Below, one piece after another: positions 56,847 to 64,000 of a DNA stretch of 64,000 nt. Within the stretch, counting starts at the first letter, position 1. Every line of letters begins with the position of its first letter. Location of the stretch: assembly GCA_963592435.1 (NCBI GenBank), contig CAVAWT010000002.1, positions 1 through 64,000 of the forward strand, in the 5' to 3' direction. The stretch comes from Phoenicibacter sp963592435. Lineage in GTDB: Bacteria > Actinomycetota > Coriobacteriia > Coriobacteriales > Eggerthellaceae. The position numbers and the translations under genes are program-made. Below the pieces are notes generated by a model that ran no database searches, had not been told where the DNA came from, and saw nothing but the letters and a program-made list of their open reading frames with translations.

Positions 56847-59315
56847 TTAAAAAGGTGGTTCAACCAAATCCTTTTCTTTTTCTGAGTCGGTTTCGCCCTC
56901 ATCGTCGGAATCATCCTCAACAGGAACAGCTTTGCTTGTGTCATCCAAATCAAAGTCAGTTATCAACCTCTCAGTTTCGCGAGCAATTGAGTCGTGCTTC
57001 CTTGGCTCAGGAATCTCACCTTCAATGGAAGTGAAAACGAGTTCTTTTTCATCATCTTTTTCTGCTGATGGCAAAACGTCTACAGAAATAATGCTTCCAG
57101 CTGGCCACTTCCCTTCCAAGATGTCTTCTGCAATCGGATCTTCAATTCGACGCTGAATTTCTCTTCTCAAAGGACGAGCACCATTTGTTGGATCCATACC
57201 AACTTTGGCAATGAAATCCTTCGCATCATCAGTGATCTCAATCGATCTGTTTATCTCAATAAGTCGATCACGAAGTTCAGAAACCATGAGATCAACAATT
57301 TGCCTGATCTGTTCTTTTGTCAACGACTTAAACACAATGATCTCATCGAGCCTGTTCAAAAATTCTGGTCTGAACAATTTCTTTAGCTCGCTCATGACTC
57401 GCTTTTTGATCTCTTTGTCAGGAAGACCACCTTCTCCTGTTGGAGAAAAACCAAGGGGCGTTGTCTGTGCAATGTCACGCGCACCAACGTTTGAAGTCAT
57501 AATGATGACAGTGTTCCTGAAATCTACTTTTCTCCCTTGAGAATCTGTTAGCCTGCCTTCTTCTAAAATTTGAAGGAGGATGTTGAACACGTCAGGGTGA
57601 GCTTTTTCAATTTCGTCGAACAAAACGACAGAATATGGTTTCTTTCTGACAGCCTTGGTGAGCTGTCCCCCGTCATCGTGGCCGACGTATCCAGGAGGTG
57701 CACCAACAAGCCTGCTGACAGCGTGTTTTTCCATATATTCGCTCATGTCAAGAGAAATAAGCGCATCTTCAGAATTAAAGAGGAACTCTGCCAGAGACTT
57801 TGAAAGTTCAGTTTTTCCAACACCAGAAGGTCCTAAGAAAATAAATGAGCCTGCTGGACGCTTTGGGTCTTTCAATCCACTCTTTGAGCGTCGAATAGCC
57901 TTAGCAACAGCTTCAACTGCCTCTTCTTGCCCGATAACTCGCTCGTGCAACACTTCTTCCATCCGCAAGAGTTTCTTAGTCTCAGCCTCAGTCAAATCTG
58001 CAACAGGGATTCCAGTTGACATTGAAATGACATCAGCAATTTGTTTTTCACCAACTTCTGTCATCTTTTTGTCGTTTTCGAGATGGCGCATGTTTCTGAT
58101 CCTGAGGCGTGCTCCCGCCTCATCCAAAACATCAATTGCTTTGTCAGGCAAGAATCTGTCTTGAACATAGCGATCTGCCATTTTCACTGCCGAGCGCAAC
58201 GCTTCATCAGAATATGTCACACCATGGTGTTTTTCATATCTTTCCTTCAAGCCTTCCAAAACCCTAACAGCCTGGTCTTCGCTTGGCTCTTCAACCATAA
58301 CAGTTTGAAAACGTCTTTCAAGCGCAGAATCCTTTTCAATGCGCTTGCGATATTCCTCAGAAGTTGTTGCACCGATGATTTGGATCTCACCTCGAGAAAG
58401 AGGTGGTTTTAAAATTGAAGCAGCGTCAAGTGAGCCTTCTGCAGAACCTGCCCCGATTATTGTGTGAATCTCGTCAATGAAAAGCAAAATGTTTTTCTTG
58501 GCTCGCACTTCATCGATGACTTTCTTTAAGCGATCCTCAAATTCGCCTCTATATTTTGATCCAGCAACAAGGCTTGAAATGTCAAGAGTTATTAGCCTTT
58601 TACCTTGCAGATTGTCAGGAACCATCTTTGCAACGATCAATTGAGCCAAGCCCTCAACAATAGCAGTCTTGCCAACACCAGGCTCTCCTAAAATTAATGG
58701 GTTATTCTTCTGGCGCCTGCAAAGAATCTGGGTTACTCTTTCAATCTCCCTTGCACGCCCAATAACAGGATCAAGCTTCCTCTTCCTCGCCTTCTTCGTT
58801 AAGTCAGTTCCGAACTCATCAAGAATGCTTCTGTTCTTGTCAGATTTCTTTGACCTCGGGCCCCCAGCTAAAACTGGTGATTTCCCAATGATCTCAAGCG
58901 TTGAATCTTTTAATTCCTCGCAATTGATGCCTAACTTCTCGAGAACTTTTATTCCCATGCATCCTTCTTCATGGATGATGCCCAAGAGCAAGTGCTCTGT
59001 TCCAATGTATGCTTGACTCATCTGCAGGGCTTCTCTGTAGGCATGTTCAAAAACATGTTTAACAGCAACACTATATGTCAAGTTTTTTATCGTCGGATCT
59101 GCTGGTTTGGCAGACAACTCACGAATTGCTTGCAAAACATTATCACGCTCAACGCCAGCCTGTTTCAGCGCTTGAGCTCCGAAACCTTCTTTCTCGTCGA
59201 TCAAACCGATTAAAAGATGCTCTGTCCCGATGTGGGCAGAGTCGAGCTCTCGAGCGACGCGTTGTGCGATAACCGTCACTTTTCTTGCTTTGTCTGTAAA
59301 TTTTTCAAATGCCAT
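56847..59315 (-). CDS. clpC: ClpC-type AAA+ unfoldase lacking the middle domain
   Basis: This is an 822-residue ATPase that feeds proteins to ClpP. The N-domain has two Clp_N repeats (about 15-145). AAA1 has GEPGVGKTAIVEGLA and AAA2 has GPSGVGKTELSKSLAEFLF. Between AGARLRIRNMRHL and STGIPVADLTEAE there are only about 25 residues. ClpC of other bacteria has about 50 more here, forming the coiled-coil UVR middle domain. The acidic C-terminal tail of about 55 residues is longer than usual. AGGAC precedes ATG 59315. clpP is not in the window. Confidence 0.93.
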   Translation of the reverse strand: MAFEKFTDKARKVTVIAQRVARELDSAHIGTEHLLIGLIDEKEGFGAQALKQAGVERDNVLQAIRELSAKPADPTIKNLTYSVAVKHVFEHAYREALQMSQAYIGTEHLLLGIIHEEGCMGIKVLEKLGINCEELKDSTLEIIGKSPVLAGGPRSKKSDKNRSILDEFGTDLTKKARKRKLDPVIGRAREIERVTQILCRRQKNNPLILGEPGVGKTAIVEGLAQLIVAKMVPDNLQGKRLITLDISSLVAGSKYRGEFEDRLKKVIDEVRAKKNILLFIDEIHTIIGAGSAEGSLDAASILKPPLSRGEIQIIGATTSEEYRKRIEKDSALERRFQTVMVEEPSEDQAVRVLEGLKERYEKHHGVTYSDEALRSAVKMADRYVQDRFLPDKAIDVLDEAGARLRIRNMRHLENDKKMTEVGEKQIADVISMSTGIPVADLTEAETKKLLRMEEVLHERVIGQEEAVEAVAKAIRRSKSGLKDPKRPAGSFIFLGPSGVGKTELSKSLAEFLFNSEDALISLDMSEYMEKHAVSRLVGAPPGYVGHDDGGQLTKAVRKKPYSVVLFDEIEKAHPDVFNILLQILEEGRLTDSQGRKVDFRNTVIIMTSNVGARDIAQTTPLGFSPTGEGGLPDKEIKKRVMSELKKLFRPEFLNRLDEIIVFKSLTKEQIRQIVDLMVSELRDRLIEINRSIEITDDAKDFIAKVGMDPTNGARPLRREIQRRIEDPIAEDILEGKWPAGSIISVDVLPSAEKDDEKELVFTSIEGEIPEPRKHDSIARETERLITDFDLDDTSKAVPVEDDSDDEGETDSEKEKDLVEPPF

Positions 59316-59421
59316 GTTTTGACTGTCCTTTTCTTAAATTACAGCATGTAACTCTCTATTTTACTTTATTTTGTTATGTGTTTGCAAGAGTTGCGACAAA
59401 AGCAGACGAAGACGAGATAAT

Positions 59422-61443
59422 TTACGCTCTAAATCTCTTCAACAACAGCGAGTTTGAAACAACTGTGACACTTGAGAGCGCCATCGCTGCCCCCGCCAAT
59501 GCAGGAGCCAGAATTCCAAAAACAGCAAGAGGAATCATAATGCAGTTGTAAATGAGTGCCCAAAACAAATTTTGCTTGATTTTATTAAAAGTTGCCTTCG
59601 AGAGCTTTATTGCTGAAACAACATCACCAACGCGATTGTGCATAAGAACAATTGAGCCTGCATCAATAGCAACATCCGTTCCGCTGCCCATAGCAATTCC
59701 AACATCAGCTTTTGCAAGTGCTGGAGCGTCGTTTATTCCATCTCCGACAAAAGCAACTAAGTTTTCACTCTCATCCCCAAAGTTAGCATGTGCTAACTTC
59801 TCACGAATCTCGTCAACAACGTCACCTTTTTCTGTCGGCAAGACTTCGCAAACAACGTTTTCATTTTCAATTCCCACTTCACTTGCAATTTCTTGCGCTC
59901 TTTCTTTTTTGTCGCCTGAAACCATCCAAGAAAGAACACCCATTTCTTTCAATTTGAAAATTGCTTCTTTTGCGTCTGCCTTGATCTCGTCATTTTCAAC
60001 AACAACAGTTTTGTCATCTGAATCAAGGACGACTCCTGTTGTCAAAGTTCCGGTTTTGTCGAAAACGCAAGTTTTGATTTTACACGCACGCTCGAGCATC
60101 TCACCATCTTTTATTAAAATTCCCATGCTCGCGCCTTTTCCCATTCCAACCATGAGGGCAGTTGGTGTTGCAAGCCCAAGAGCACAAGGGCATGCAACGC
60201 AAATAACAGCTATGCTTGGTAAAAGCGCATTTTTGATCGTGAGTGACACATCGGATCCAGCAAAAAGCGCACCATAAGCAAGCCAGCCAACAAAAGTGAT
60301 AAGAGCGATTAAGAAAATGGCGGGCACAAAAATTCCTGCAATTTTGTCTGCAGTCCTCTGGATTGTCGGCTTCGTTGCTTCTGCATCTTCAACAGCTTGA
60401 ATTATGTGAGAAAGCTGCGTGTCGGCGCCGACACTTTTTGCAACAACAACAACTTCTGAGTCGATGTTGACAGTTCCTGCACTAACAGTGTCTCCCTTTT
60501 CTTTACCCACGAGCTCGGCTTCCCCAGTCAGCATGCTCTCGTCAACTTTTGTGCTCCCTTTTCTGACTTCTCCGTCAACTGGGAAATTGTCACCCTTTTT
60601 AATTAATAAAAGTTCGCCTGGAAAAACATCTTCGATGTCTGTCTCAACTTTGCTACCATCTTTTTTTAGAACTATGACAGTTTCAGGCGTTAGCTTGATT
60701 AATGCTTCGACAGCATCCCCTGCCTGCGTCTTTGCTTTTGTCTCCAAAATTTTTCCAAGCATGACAAACGTTATCAACATGCAACAAGTCTCAAAATAGG
60801 GCATGCCATCGTTTATCGTCATGTCAAAAAATGTAATGTAGACACTAAACAAAAATGCTATCGTGGTTCCAGTTGCAACCAAAACGTCCATGTTTGGCAT
60901 GCCACTTTTAATTGAGGCGACTGCTCCTTTATAAAACCTAAATCCGAAAACGAACTGGACTGGGATTGTTAAAAGCATTATGAAAATGTTTGCAGCTTGC
61001 ATGTGTGCGTTCATTGCCTCTGCGCCTGCAAATCCAGATTGCACTCCAAACAAATCACACAAAAACTTTCCAACCTCCATGTGCAACCCTGGCACCATGC
61101 AAACACAGACAACAAGGATTGTTATGACTGCAGAGCAAACAAATGAAGCGATGTCGCGTTTTTCTTGCTCTTTAGCTTTCAACTTCCTCTCTTTTAAAAT
61201 TTTAAGCTTATTGTTTGATTCAACTTTTTCGGCACTAAAATCGAGATTGTCAAAAACAGACAATATCTCCTCTTCAGTCGTTTTTTGGCAATCAAAAATT
61301 ATTTTTCCAGAGTTCGAAGCAAGGGAGACGCTCGCCTGTTTAACGCCGTCAACTGCATTTAAGTGCCTCTCAACGTTCATAGCGCAATTTCCGCAATGCA
61401 TGCCATCGATCAAAATTCGAAGAGTTTGCAAATTTTCTTCCAT
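59422..61443 (-). CDS. copA: Copper-translocating P-type ATPase
   Basis: This 673-residue membrane pump exports Cu(I) from the cytoplasm. It has one N-terminal metal-binding domain (GMHCGNCAMNVERHL), the transmembrane CPC motif in CVACPCALGLATPTALMVG, the phosphorylation site FDKTGTLTTG and the hinge GDGINDAPALAKADVGIAMG. About eight hydrophobic segments are visible. AAGGAC precedes ATG 61443. No copper chaperone or CsoR repressor is adjacent. Confidence 0.94.
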   Translation of the reverse strand: MEENLQTLRILIDGMHCGNCAMNVERHLNAVDGVKQASVSLASNSGKIIFDCQKTTEEEILSVFDNLDFSAEKVESNNKLKILKERKLKAKEQEKRDIASFVCSAVITILVVCVCMVPGLHMEVGKFLCDLFGVQSGFAGAEAMNAHMQAANIFIMLLTIPVQFVFGFRFYKGAVASIKSGMPNMDVLVATGTTIAFLFSVYITFFDMTINDGMPYFETCCMLITFVMLGKILETKAKTQAGDAVEALIKLTPETVIVLKKDGSKVETDIEDVFPGELLLIKKGDNFPVDGEVRKGSTKVDESMLTGEAELVGKEKGDTVSAGTVNIDSEVVVVAKSVGADTQLSHIIQAVEDAEATKPTIQRTADKIAGIFVPAIFLIALITFVGWLAYGALFAGSDVSLTIKNALLPSIAVICVACPCALGLATPTALMVGMGKGASMGILIKDGEMLERACKIKTCVFDKTGTLTTGVVLDSDDKTVVVENDEIKADAKEAIFKLKEMGVLSWMVSGDKKERAQEIASEVGIENENVVCEVLPTEKGDVVDEIREKLAHANFGDESENLVAFVGDGINDAPALAKADVGIAMGSGTDVAIDAGSIVLMHNRVGDVVSAIKLSKATFNKIKQNLFWALIYNCIMIPLAVFGILAPALAGAAMALSSVTVVSNSLLLKRFRA

Positions 61444-61497
61444 AAGAGTCCTTCTTTTGTAGCTAAACGATTAAAAGTTCTTTTAATGTTAGCACAA

Positions 61498-62313
61498 TTA
61501 TTGAAAATCTGTTATGACATCAGCAGAATCTGGATAGGCTGAGCAAATTAGAGTTAGTTTTGATTGTTTTGCAAGCTCAATGCCCGATTCGGTTGGAACA
61601 GCCTTAGAAGCAAGGATAGGAATTTTTGCGCGAAGTGCCTTTCCTATCATGTCAACTGGCAAGCGTCCACTCGTGAACGCCATGCATCTTTTTAAGTCAT
61701 GACCCGCAAGAAGCGCACAGCCAATCGCCTTATCAAATGCATTGTGCCTCCCCAAATCTTCACAAACAAATGGCTTTTCAGTTTCGAAATTTTGTGTGTC
61801 CCAAGAAATGTAGCAACTGTGCGTGCCAAAACTTTTTTTGTGTGCTGGAGAATCTTCCTTAAAAAACTTCGTCATATTAAAAAGCCACTCCTCACTCCAT
61901 TCGATCGGAGTCACAGGCTCTGGCATCGTTTCAGTTTGAAAAAAAGAATTTAGCGTTTTGTTTCCTGTGCAACATGTTGGAATCGTCTTGATTTTGTTGT
62001 TTTCGAAGTTCGCGGTCTTTGGATCTTTTAAAATGACTTCAGCGCGAGTTCCCTGCTCACAAACATAGACTTGATCGATGTCTTCTGTGTCTTGAACAAT
62101 CCCTTCACTAACAAGTCTCCCGATGACAAGTTGACTAAGATGATCAGGCGAGCATACAACCTCAAACGTCGGGATCGTGTTTATGACAACGTTTAAATGG
62201 TGCTCGGTTGCAATGTTTAAGTCAATTTGACGAGGTTCATCATCAGCAAAAATGCGCCTTGCGCACATGCTTGTCGTTGATGTTTCACTCTTAAATTTGT
62301 CTATTATTTCCAT
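61498..62313 (-). CDS. fdhD: Formate dehydrogenase accessory sulfurtransferase
   Basis: This 271-residue protein transfers sulfur to the molybdenum or tungsten cofactor of formate dehydrogenase. Family blocks are TFEVVCSPDHLSQLVIGRLV, EDLGRHNAFDKAIGCALL and SGRLPVDMIGKALRAKIPIL. The usual CxxC loop is replaced by TCCTGN, with two adjacent cysteines, so sulfur transfer would use a variant site. The selenocysteine genes in this window suggest that its client enzyme is a selenoprotein (inference). No fdh structural gene is present here. Confidence 0.92.
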   Translation of the reverse strand: MEIIDKFKSETSTTSMCARRIFADDEPRQIDLNIATEHHLNVVINTIPTFEVVCSPDHLSQLVIGRLVSEGIVQDTEDIDQVYVCEQGTRAEVILKDPKTANFENNKIKTIPTCCTGNKTLNSFFQTETMPEPVTPIEWSEEWLFNMTKFFKEDSPAHKKSFGTHSCYISWDTQNFETEKPFVCEDLGRHNAFDKAIGCALLAGHDLKRCMAFTSGRLPVDMIGKALRAKIPILASKAVPTESGIELAKQSKLTLICSAYPDSADVITDFQ

Positions 62314-62344
62314 GGGTTTTTAAAAATTCAAAAGAAACCGCCAG

Positions 62345-64000
62345 TTAATGTGTCTCTTCACTCAGATCTTTTGGAAATTCAACTTCAGTTTCTTCGAGAG
62401 CTTCTTCAGCAAGTGACAGACAGTTATAGCCCATGCGTTGCATTGCAGTCAAAACGTTTGGATAGGCCTGCACCAAGTTTTGCTCATCCTCCTTTTTCTT
62501 CCAGCGTTTCATGTGATTTTTATTGCTGCGCTTGAGCTCCTTGTGATATCTCGTCATGTCAGCAACAACTGTTTCTGCCAAGCCTTTGTCAGACTCAAGC
62601 AAAGCAGTGAATGCGTTTTCAACAGCTGGAACGAGAATTGAAAACAGCGTCTCAACTTCTGATTTGCCTTCTTCACTAAAAGCCATCTTTCCACCTGGAA
62701 GAGCTGAAGCAATGTTAACAATTTCAACACAACGCTCAGAAATTCTTGTTATGTCGTTATTGATTGAAAGCATGCTTGAAAGCCTCTCACTTTGAACCTC
62801 TGTCACAACGGTTCCAGCAAGAAGTGCTGCGATATAAGAGGAAGTGTGTTGCGAGAGTCCTTCAATCTCTGCACCCATCTCCCTGATTTTTTCAATGTTT
62901 TCAACCCTTGAAGGTCCGATCAGTGCCACTTTTGTGTTTGCGACCATCTCAGTGCCCATCTTTCCAGTTCGTGCGAGCTCCAATGAAATGAGATGCATTG
63001 CAGCCACTGGCTGATTAAGGACTGAATTGTTTAAGAAATGTGGAAGGATCTCGCCCTTCTTCGATTCGTTGTCTTTGCCAGGAACAATGAAGAGAACGAT
63101 TTTTTCAAGAACTCCAATCAAAGGCAGCCAGAAGCAAGTGTTTACGACGTTGAAAATTGTGTGCGCATTTGCAATTTGTCTTGGTAAAACATCGATTGGA
63201 TTTCCAGGAGTGATTGCTAAAATGAGCGGAGCATAAATTGGGATCAAGAACATGAAGACGATCGAACCAATCATCTTAAAAAGAGTGTGTGCGATAGCAA
63301 CTCGTTTTGCGTCTTTTGACTGTCCGATGCAGGCAATGAGAGCAGTTATCGTCGTTCCGATGTTGTCTCCGAACAAAATTGGGAGTGATTGAGCTAGTGT
63401 CAAAGTTGAGTTCCCATCAGGACCTGGCGCACAAGCAAAACTCTGAAGAACAGCAACGGTTGCTGATGAGCTCTGAACGATTAAGGTCATCCCAGTTCCA
63501 ACAAGAAGCCCGAGAACAGGGACGTTTTTTACTGAATCTATCATGTCTAAAAACACTTGAGACGAAGCGAGTGGCACCATTGCATTTCCCATGTAGTCAA
63601 TGCCTAAGAACAAAATGCCGAAGGCAAGAATCCCCATGCCTATGTTTTTGATGTTTTCTTTTTTAAAGACGAAATAGATCAAAAAACCAACAAATATGAT
63701 TGGCATGATGTAGTCAGACAATTTGAAAGCAACAATTTGTGCTGTTATCGTCGTTCCGATCGAAGCACCGAGAGCAACAGAAATTCCTTGCCTTAGGCTC
63801 ATAAGTCCAGCTGAGACAAAACCGACAACCATAACTGTTGTCGCTGAAGAACTCTGCAGGAGTGCTGTGACTAAAGTTCCAGCCAAAACCCCCATAACTG
63901 GGTTTCTTGTCAAGAATCCCAAAACCTGCTTCATGCGATCTCCAGCCGCCTTTTGAAGGGCATCGCTCATTGCATTCATTCCAAACAAGAAAAGCGCAAG
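62345..64000 (-). CDS. Na/Pi cotransporter family protein, partial (5' end beyond window)
   Basis: This membrane transporter of the NptA/Na-Pi family has two inverted hallmark repeats, LLQSSSATTVMVVG and IVQSSSATVAVLQS. A C-terminal PhoU-like helical domain follows (about the last 220 codons, from VANTKVALIGPSRVENIEKI). The frame is open to the window end, which reads LALF before the LFGMNAMSDALQKA segment, and members normally start about 20-30 residues earlier. The true start is therefore outside. It probably imports phosphate with sodium. Confidence 0.88.
   Translation of the reverse strand, partial: LALFLFGMNAMSDALQKAAGDRMKQVLGFLTRNPVMGVLAGTLVTALLQSSSATTVMVVGFVSAGLMSLRQGISVALGASIGTTITAQIVAFKLSDYIMPIIFVGFLIYFVFKKENIKNIGMGILAFGILFLGIDYMGNAMVPLASSQVFLDMIDSVKNVPVLGLLVGTGMTLIVQSSSATVAVLQSFACAPGPDGNSTLTLAQSLPILFGDNIGTTITALIACIGQSKDAKRVAIAHTLFKMIGSIVFMFLIPIYAPLILAITPGNPIDVLPRQIANAHTIFNVVNTCFWLPLIGVLEKIVLFIVPGKDNESKKGEILPHFLNNSVLNQPVAAMHLISLELARTGKMGTEMVANTKVALIGPSRVENIEKIREMGAEIEGLSQHTSSYIAALLAGTVVTEVQSERLSSMLSINNDITRISERCVEIVNIASALPGGKMAFSEEGKSEVETLFSILVPAVENAFTALLESDKGLAETVVADMTRYHKELKRSNKNHMKRWKKKEDEQNLVQAYPNVLTAMQRMGYNCLSLAEEALEETEVEFPKDLSEETH

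Noticed and set aside
59552..60277. Long open frame on the plus strand antisense to copA (241 codons), and similar frames antisense to clpC and xseA
   Set aside because: They mirror strong coding genes on the opposite strand, are Ser/Thr/Pro-rich as antisense frames usually are, and have no binding sites or recognised domains.

Overview
The window reads as a chromosome segment from an anaerobic, AT-leaning actinobacterium, most likely of class Coriobacteriia (Eggerthellaceae or Atopobiaceae type). The grounds are inference from gene content: a selenocysteine locus, hybrid-cluster protein, a sulfurtransferase lipoprotein, an LUD protein, an EFR1-type ferredoxin, and secreted enzymes carrying DUF5648 repeats, which are characteristic of that class. 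No species call is possible from sequence alone.

Region 1 (1-17.9 kb) is accessory DNA. It holds toxin-antitoxin modules (higBA, an RHH/PIN pair, a BrnT-like pair, yefM-yoeB, hipBA), a Fic protein lying over a truncated relB-type antitoxin, a GIY-YIG protein and a DUF6508 protein. Single metabolic genes sit between them (hcp with a divergent Crp/Fnr regulator, an ADP-ribosylglycohydrolase, EFR1 ferredoxin, rhodanese lipoprotein, carbonic anhydrase, LUD protein, ogt). Small repeats mark gene boundaries: a 65-bp element in three copies, a MITE-like element, and a duplicated pair of operators that appears to put ogt under the HipB repressor. Several genes have promoters so close to the start codon that the mRNAs should be leaderless.

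Region 2 (18-26.6 kb) is the selenocysteine machinery in order selA-selB-tRNA-Sec-selD. selD is itself a selenoprotein gene with an in-frame TGA. It is followed by glnA, an OmpR-type orphan regulator with a degenerate receiver, and a TagO/WecA-type glycosyl carrier gene. fdhD at the right end fits with a selenium-dependent formate dehydrogenase elsewhere in the genome.

Region 3 (26.6-30.3 kb) is a large secreted MBG/YDG/DUF5648 protein between direct copies of a GGGTCAGACCC repeat cluster, with a ten-G tract at its ribosome binding site (possible phase variation).

Region 4 (30.3-45.6 kb) is core metabolism: ackA, hinT, xseAB, a zinc protease, rnd, a lipid kinase, glmS, and an icd-acn operon divergent from gltA, followed by argGH. 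These give citrate to 2-oxoglutarate and the last two steps of arginine synthesis.

Region 5 (45.6-51.7 kb) is a leftward operon of three secreted enzymes (C1 peptidase, S8 subtilase, NlpC/P60 hydrolase) whose reading frames overlap by a few bases. Two of them share the DUF5648 module with the region 3 protein.

Region 6 (51.7-64 kb) is housekeeping: an Mrp ATPase, a U32 peptidase, ispD-ispF-cysS, a clpC that lacks the usual middle domain, a copper P-type ATPase, fdhD, and a Na/Pi cotransporter running off the right edge.
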